A DNA stretch of 64,000 bases from Gnetum montanum (lineage: Eukaryota; Streptophyta; Gnetopsida; Gnetales; Gnetaceae): contig MNCI01005283.1 in NCBI GenBank assembly GCA_015680685.1, forward strand, positions 72,911-136,910, written 5' to 3'. How positions within the stretch are numbered: the first letter of the stretch is position 1; each line of letters starts with the position of its first letter. Positions 58,906-64,000 of this stretch are shown piece by piece. The notes under the pieces were generated by a model that saw only the letters and a program-made list of their open reading frames with translations, did not search any database and was not told where the DNA came from. The translations under genes were made by a program, and so were the position numbers.

Positions 58906-59036
58906 ACCGCTACACAAGAGAACTTATGGGTCTAACGTTTGTTGCATTATTTAGAGTCAAGACCATTGATTCTTTAAAGATTCATCTTCCTTTCCATGTG
59001 CAAAGATATACAAAAATTTCAGATACTAAACCCAAG
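58906..59036 (+). pseudogene. Second copy of the PIF1 helicase end
   Basis: Bases 58922-59030 repeat 58512-58612 nearly exactly (ATGGGTCTAACGTTTGTTGC, then TTCTTTAAAGATTCATCTTC), ending at the same GATACTAAA. It carries none of the rest of the helicase. It directly abuts the Gy3 gag at about 59037. Confidence 0.85.
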
Positions 59037-59041
59037 TTGGG

Positions 59042-59990
59042 ATGATGAGCATTAATAACCCTATGCAATCTAGTCTATTATCTTTACCAACTTTCTCAAT
59101 GCCTAATACTTTGTCTTATACTTCTTCCCCCTTTCAACTGACTCAACCTTCAAATAATTATTTGCAAAGTTTAACGCCTTCTTCATTTCTACCACCTAAC
59201 ATTGGTTTGAATGATGACCAATCTAAGGCCTTAATTCAATCCATCATAAACCCAAGTGGAATATCTAATCCTATTGGACCTACAACTCAAACTCAAAATC
59301 AAATGATCTAGATATTAACTTCACTTCAAAAGCTTTCCAATGAAGTAGCTGAACTAAAACATAACAACAACAAGGTTCCTATACAATCTAAAAAGCCAAG
59401 TACGTCAATCAATGATAATTATTGTTGTCTCCATAACACTAGGAAACATTTCAAAAAAACTTGTCCTCAATTTTTAGCATTATATGGTGATAATGTCCAA
59501 AATTACCAAAGTGGAAAAGACCCTATTATGGTCCTTATTGTACTTCATGAAACAAAAAATGAAAAGGTTTCCTCATTGGAACAAGTTATGGTAAGTGATC
59601 CCAACCCACATAACACTCGCTATCATAGACTTAGTGATATTATGAACACCACACAACAACAAACTAGGAATAATCCTTATACTCCTTCAAACAAAAGAGT
59701 TCCTAGTCAAAACAACACAAATAGCCAAATTGAGTCATCCCAAGTAAACACCCTACAATGACCAAACTCTCCTTCTCTACCTAGAAGAGACCCACCTCAA
59801 CAAGAAGCCAAAGACGTACATAAGACTTATGATCTATTTGAGGATTTGAAAAGACTTAGAGCCAACATTTTGATGTATGATCTCCTACACTTTAATGAAA
59901 TGAAAGAGATGATTCAAAAGATAGTTCATACACTTGAAATAAATCAAGAAACATATCCAACCCCTGAAAGATAAGTTCACTTCATAGAAA
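59042..59990 (+). pseudogene. gag: Gy3 gag, C-terminal part
   Basis: Frame 59042-59311 is Ser/Pro/Gln-rich (SSPFQLTQPSNNYLQSLTPS). A knuckle of the CHHC kind, CCLHNTRKHFKKTC, lies at about 59426-59467. Frame 59528-59761 is Asn/Gln-rich. Further on, YDLFEDLKRLRANILMYDLL at about 59830-59890 is the Gag end block before protease, comparable to EDLKHVKANIS in GyA. Few stops, so it is less decayed than GyA. Confidence 0.75.
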
Positions 59991-60028
59991 GTCCTAATGC
60001 GTTATCAATATAGAATGCAAACAATTCC

Positions 60029-60451
60029 ATGTCAAGTAAGAAACATCAACCTCCTTTCTTGACAACTTTGGTTATTTTAGGAAAGAACATTGATAATTAT
60101 TCGATGGATTCTAGAGCAACCATTAGTGTCATGCCACTTGAGCTATGTAAAACCTTAGGAGCATGGATGCTACCACAAGCAAGAAGTGTAATACAACTCG
60201 ATGGATCTAACATACCTATAGTAGCGTCATTAAAAGGAGTGAAAGTACAGCTTAAACAATACCCTACATTTACATGTTATATGAATATCTTAGCAATTGA
60301 CATGTCACCCACTTATGGTGTGCTCTTATCTAGGACTTTTGGAGCCAAATTTGGGGGCTTTTTTAGGCCAGATTTCTTAGAACTATTAATCCCTATCAAA
60401 GAAAAATCTGAATATATGGTCATACCAAGAGAGCCTTTTATAAACAAGTAA
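60029..60451 (+). pseudogene. Gy3 protease
   Basis: 140 residues open. The active-site segment SMDSRATISVMPLELCKTLG again has D-S-R in place of D-S-G. The rest reads NIPIVASLKGVKVQLKQYPT and YGVLLSRTFGAKFGGFFRPD. A gypsy-type retropepsin, inactive as written. Confidence 0.85.
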
Positions 60452-61272
60452 TTACAACCTTCGATCAACAAAATCAATCTTTGGAAAATCAAAACACTAA
60501 TCTTTATATTGGAGTTATTGAGAGTGAGCATGGCAAATATGTTATAGATGACTATGTGAGTGAAATTACAAAAATAAAGCCTTTTTCTCATACAGATTCC
60601 ACCCAACCCTATTAAATTTCTAGAGAAGGTGAAGAAATCTATGAATATACCATGTCTTATCATCAACATGATGGAAAGGGATTTCTTCTAGGCAACCCAC
60701 CACCTTTAGGGGAGGACAAAGATATATAAATGAGATCCTATCCCTTAAAACATTAGAAGGTGTGCCAAATTTTGATGACATATCCATTGAACATATTCCT
60801 AGAGAAGCTATATTCAATGACCTACAAAGACCTAGACCTGTTAGACCTAAGGTTGGAACTCATATGAAAGAAGAACTTAATGAACTTTTAGGATCTAAAA
60901 TTATTCATCTTATGAAACATTTAAATTTAGTGCCTGATATAAAACGAACAAACAAATTACGATTAGGTCCTAATTTTTGTAATCTTGATCATCAACAAAT
61001 TGTTAAAAGATGGTCTAACAAGAAATATGTAGATAAAGTCTTTAAAATAGAAGATCTAGTCCTAAAATGAAATAGAGCATCTGGTCAAATAGATCCTCAA
61101 AGTAAGTTTTCTCCTATGCGATCAAGCCCATTCCAAATTATAGACATCATTGGCCCCAATGTGTACAAAATTATTGATTTGCAAGGACATAAGTTACATA
61201 AAAATTTTAACGCTTTTCATCTAAAACATTTCTACTCAAGTGCCCCATATGGACACCTGATAGATCCTTAGT
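60452..61272 (+). pseudogene. Gy3 internal deletion and integrase C-terminal tail
   Basis: After protease a short degenerate stretch (60452-60740) is followed directly by the integrase end: LGPNFCNLDHQQIVKRWSNK, KVFKIEDLVLK (60762-61070), then SSPFQIIDIIGPNVYKIIDL, NFNAFHLKHFYSSAPYGHLI and a stop near 61270. The RNase H, RT and integrase core are absent, so a deletion joined protease to the integrase C terminus. Confidence 0.8.
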
Positions 61273-62430
61273 TACATGTTTTCTTTCCTTTCACCATGCA
61301 TTTCATATTTTCTTTGCACTTGCATATTTTCTTTGCATCTCATTCTTAACATAATGACTTTGGTTTGATTTGTGCTTTTCATATGATTTTAGTAATCATT
61401 ATGATCATTTGAGTTACTTGGTGTTGGGTCATCATAACAACATTGGAAAATAATGTAAGCATAATTCTTTATATGATATATCTTATTACTATTACATAAA
61501 ATCTCCTTTATACTATATATTTCAATAATGTTGTAATTCTTCCTAGTTTATTTGAAGGTTTTAGTTTTATTAGTTATGTTGGATTATGGAGGATAAAATT
61601 TATGCTAACTTATCATGTAATCATCATGATCATGTGAGTGTAGGATATGTGATGTTGGAGAATGATTAACCACAATTACTAGGCGACTTTGGAAAATTCC
61701 ATTTTCCCTCTTCTAAGCCCCAACCCTTAAGTGTGATGATCCATGGATACTTTGTGATCAACAGGGTGAAGTGTGTTCATTTCTACTTAAAAACCCTTAG
61801 CCACCTAGGAGACCTTCTAGGGGTACCATCTAGATAGTAATTAAAAGGCACATACATGAGGGTTGAACTGCACCATGGGCAAAGTTCCGAAGGGGCCATG
61901 TTCTTTGGCAATGTAGCTAATCATCTAGACTCATGCTGGAATTCCTACCTTAAGAATGAAGTACATCATGAGCAAAGTTTTCTTTAGAAAAATGAATAAG
62001 GACCATGTTCATTGGCAACGCAATAAGTTCTTGAGTGTGATGGGATCCAATAGCAATCCTCACCCTAGCCTCCATTCCCCATTTAAACCTATTTCCCCAA
62101 AATTCAAAAGAGAAAGAGAGAGAGAGAAAGAGAGAGAAAGAGAAAGAAAAGCAGATAATCCCTTTTTACCCATTCTCTTTCAAAATGTTAAAAAAAAGAG
62201 TTCCAAGGAAAAATTTGAAAGTTGTAGCTTGCGACAATCTAACATGAGCCTATCCTCCTCATTAAGTTTAGTATAACTCTCGTGCTCAAAGTAATCCACA
62301 TACCTTTTATTTTTACCCTGTGAGAAGACTAGGAATGAGATCTTAATTTTATACTTTAATTATATATATGTATCTATGTAGTTAAATTCATGATTTATAA
62401 AGAGTATATAATTTGGTCTTAATTAAATAA
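61273..62430 (+). other. Gy3 3' tail, noncoding
   Basis: No coding signal. It includes an imperfect duplicated block (ATGGGCAAAGTTC--GGCCATGTTC near 61878 and ATGAGCAAAGTTTTC--GACCATGTTC near 61967) and a GA microsatellite at 62109-62153. It probably includes the tail and LTR of Gy3, but no LTR border could be set. Confidence 0.45.
62109..62153 (+). repeat. GA-rich microsatellite
   Basis: Runs of AGAGAG broken by AAAG. The Arg/Glu repeats in the frame 61956-62276 come from it. Confidence 0.95.
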
Positions 62431-62990
62431 GATGGTGTGGTAAGGGTGGCATCTCTCTCTCTCCCTCCACTTGTCACATGACTATAGTAGGTGTGCAGAT
62501 AGTGGTAGACACATTTGCAAACTACTGCGCATTAGGGGCTAATCGACAATGAGCAAACAGGAGGGCTCTCTCTCTCAGAGCGATGCATTATGCATGCTGT
62601 GACGATGGTGTGCATGGTTGGCGTCAGCAACTGTGGTAGGCAATCGCTCTTCCACCAGCAAGTGGCATCTAGGAATTAGCGAGCCTCTCTCTCTGTGGAT
62701 CCCTCATTGCACATGGATTGTCAAGTAAACGATAATAGCATGTTGGCTGGTGATGACTACAGTAGTGGGGACAGTGTAATGAGTTATAGCCAGTAGTGCA
62801 TGATGTGTGACAATGGCAAGTGATGCATTGAACGATGCGAGATCTCTCTCTCTCTCTTTCTAAACAATGCAGGACAAATCCTAGACAACATGCTTTGGCA
62901 GTGGTCGAGGTTTTCCTACCTAACAATGAGCATGTTCTAGCAGCTACAACGGTGATAACAATGAGAGACCAAGAAAAAGTTTAAAATTTA
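62430..62990 (+). repeat. Diffuse repeat anchored by CTCTCTCT tracts
   Basis: CT tracts recur at about 62450, 62567, 62686 and 62850. Between them the sequence is GC-richer and holds similar GTGGTAG- and GATGCAT-type words. The style matches 57250-57780. It may be a diverged tandem array. Confidence 0.4.
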
Positions 62991-63700
62991 TTGGTTAGTA
63001 TGTTTTTCAAGATAGTATTCAATTTAAATTCCCCCAACTTTTTAATTTAATTTACTTTTTTGGAACATTACATAGCCCTCTCCAACTGAGACTATTCTCG
63101 GGTTTCCGTACCCATATAGAAGGTGCCCTAGGCAATAGTCTCCTCATATAAGTTTTTTTTAAGTGTTGGTGCATCCAAAATTTACGCATCAAAAAATTCC
63201 AAGATATAGCTTTCCATATCAATGTTGTTGCTATTTATAATTGCTACTTAATGTTATTTCTTATAAGTTCTTGGTAAGTACTTGATGGTGGCTTGCTATT
63301 ATCGACTAATATTGGATGTTGATATTAGTCATACTACTATTCACTACCATCATCATCGCCATGGCTACTTGTAGCTATTAATTATTCTACTAACTTTTTT
63401 TTTCTTATTTTGATTATTTACGTAATATTATGATTTTTTTCAAGTTATTTCGTCTACAATATTTCTACTTGCAAATAATTTAATATTTTCAAATATAGTG
63501 TTATTTTAAATTATCGATTACTTTCCTTTGAGACTTATTTTGTGCCAATAAGCAAAGTGCACTAGGTAATACCTTGTGAAATTGTGTAATTTTTTGGCAT
63601 TTTGTGTAAATTTACCTTATGAGCAAAAAATTTTCAACACATATGAAGTTTTAGAATTCTTTTTATAGATTTTTTTTCTTTTAAAGTTATAACTTACTAA
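62991..63700. other. AT-rich sequence with no recognised feature
   Basis: No domain, repeat border or RNA gene seen. Confidence 0.4.
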
Positions 63701-63701
63701 T

Positions 63702-63770
63702 GGCTAGCAAAATTAAACTTATGACTTGGGATTACTAAGCCAAGACTCTTATCACTAGGCTAACACCTCC
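63702..63770 (-). ncRNA. tRNA-like sequence, probable head of a tRNA-derived SINE
   Basis: On the - strand it begins GGAGGTGTTAGCCTAGTGAT, with a good A-box (TAGCCTAGTG), then an anticodon-arm-like CTTGGCTTAGTAATCCCAAG and a weak B-box region (CATAAGTTTAATTTT). The B-box and acceptor pairing are too poor for a working tRNA. Plant tRNA-derived SINEs have this head. The SINE body downstream on the - strand (towards 63600) could not be verified. Confidence 0.5.
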
Positions 63771-64000
63771 AATGTGCATTTCATATATTCTATTGTATTT
63801 ATACTAAATTTTAAGTCTTTTGATTCTAGAATAGGTCTCCACTTTTCCATTTTAGAAGAAAAATTTTTTGCAGTCATATCCACCAACAAATAATATACAT
63901 CAATAAATTTTATCATTAATTTCATTTGTTAATTTATTTATAGCAAACAATCAATATTGAAATGTAATTTTAATAAAAGTTAAAAGTGAAAGAACAAAAG
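63771..64000. other. AT-rich sequence with no recognised feature
   Basis: Nothing supported. Confidence 0.4.

Noticed and set aside
60313-60669. - strand frame of 118 residues
   Set aside because: Antisense of the Gy3 protease region.
61956-62276. 106-residue frame with an Arg/Glu repeat
   Set aside because: Built on a GA microsatellite, with no family support.

Overview
The window reads as plant nuclear DNA, almost certainly repeat-rich intergenic or heterochromatic sequence of a seed plant. Nearly everything recognisable is LTR retrotransposon: Ty3/gypsy, Ty1/copia with an initiator-tRNA-Met type primer site, and a group with tRNA-Asp type primer sites and a TCATGGGGGTA polypurine tract (called Ta here, Tat/Athila-like). 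Almost every reading frame is broken. I find no confident intact host gene, no rRNA and no functional tRNA. The species cannot be named from the sequence.

Layout, left half. A degenerate gypsy element on the + strand (GyA) is the oldest layer. It runs from a partial 5' LTR (1-1498) through gag, protease, an RNase H, reverse transcriptase, a second RNase H and integrase to 7128. It is cut there by a Ta element on the - strand (TaE, 7129-16351, target duplication tatgt/tatgc), resumes at 16352-16965, is cut again by an inverted relative of itself (GyB, - strand, 16966-28918, LTRs of about 2.9 kb, target duplication gtttt/gtttc), and resumes at 28919. Removing the two insertions restores a collinear match between GyA and GyB. 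A truncated third Ta element (TaC, - strand) occupies about 30502-32096.

Layout, right half. A copia element (Co1, 32097-33733 and 40541 to about 41840) is split by a Ta element encoding gag and protease only (TaD, 33734-40535, perfect target duplication agtag). Next come a second copia (Co2, 43417-46189), the 3' end of another Ta element (TaF, about 46190-47721), a Sirevirus-like copia with its 3' LTR (Co3, 47722-52562), a gypsy integrase tail (Gy2, 52563-53356), about 5 kb of mostly unidentified sequence with small tandem duplications, a relic PIF1-type helicase (58190-58660), and an internally deleted gypsy (Gy3, 59042-61272). The right end holds a diffuse CT-anchored repeat and a tRNA-like SINE head.

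What stands out: an RNase H with its acidic residues kept, lying between protease and reverse transcriptase in GyA and GyB; a conserved extra reading frame after integrase in the same family; a non-Pol second reading frame shared by TaE and TaF; arrays of GATATC palindromes just upstream of the TATA box in the Ta LTRs; and repeated copies of the polypurine-tract motif inside Ta elements. Where copies can be compared, many stops sit at Gln, Trp or Gly codons hit by C-to-T or G-to-A change, as expected of silenced, methylated DNA.
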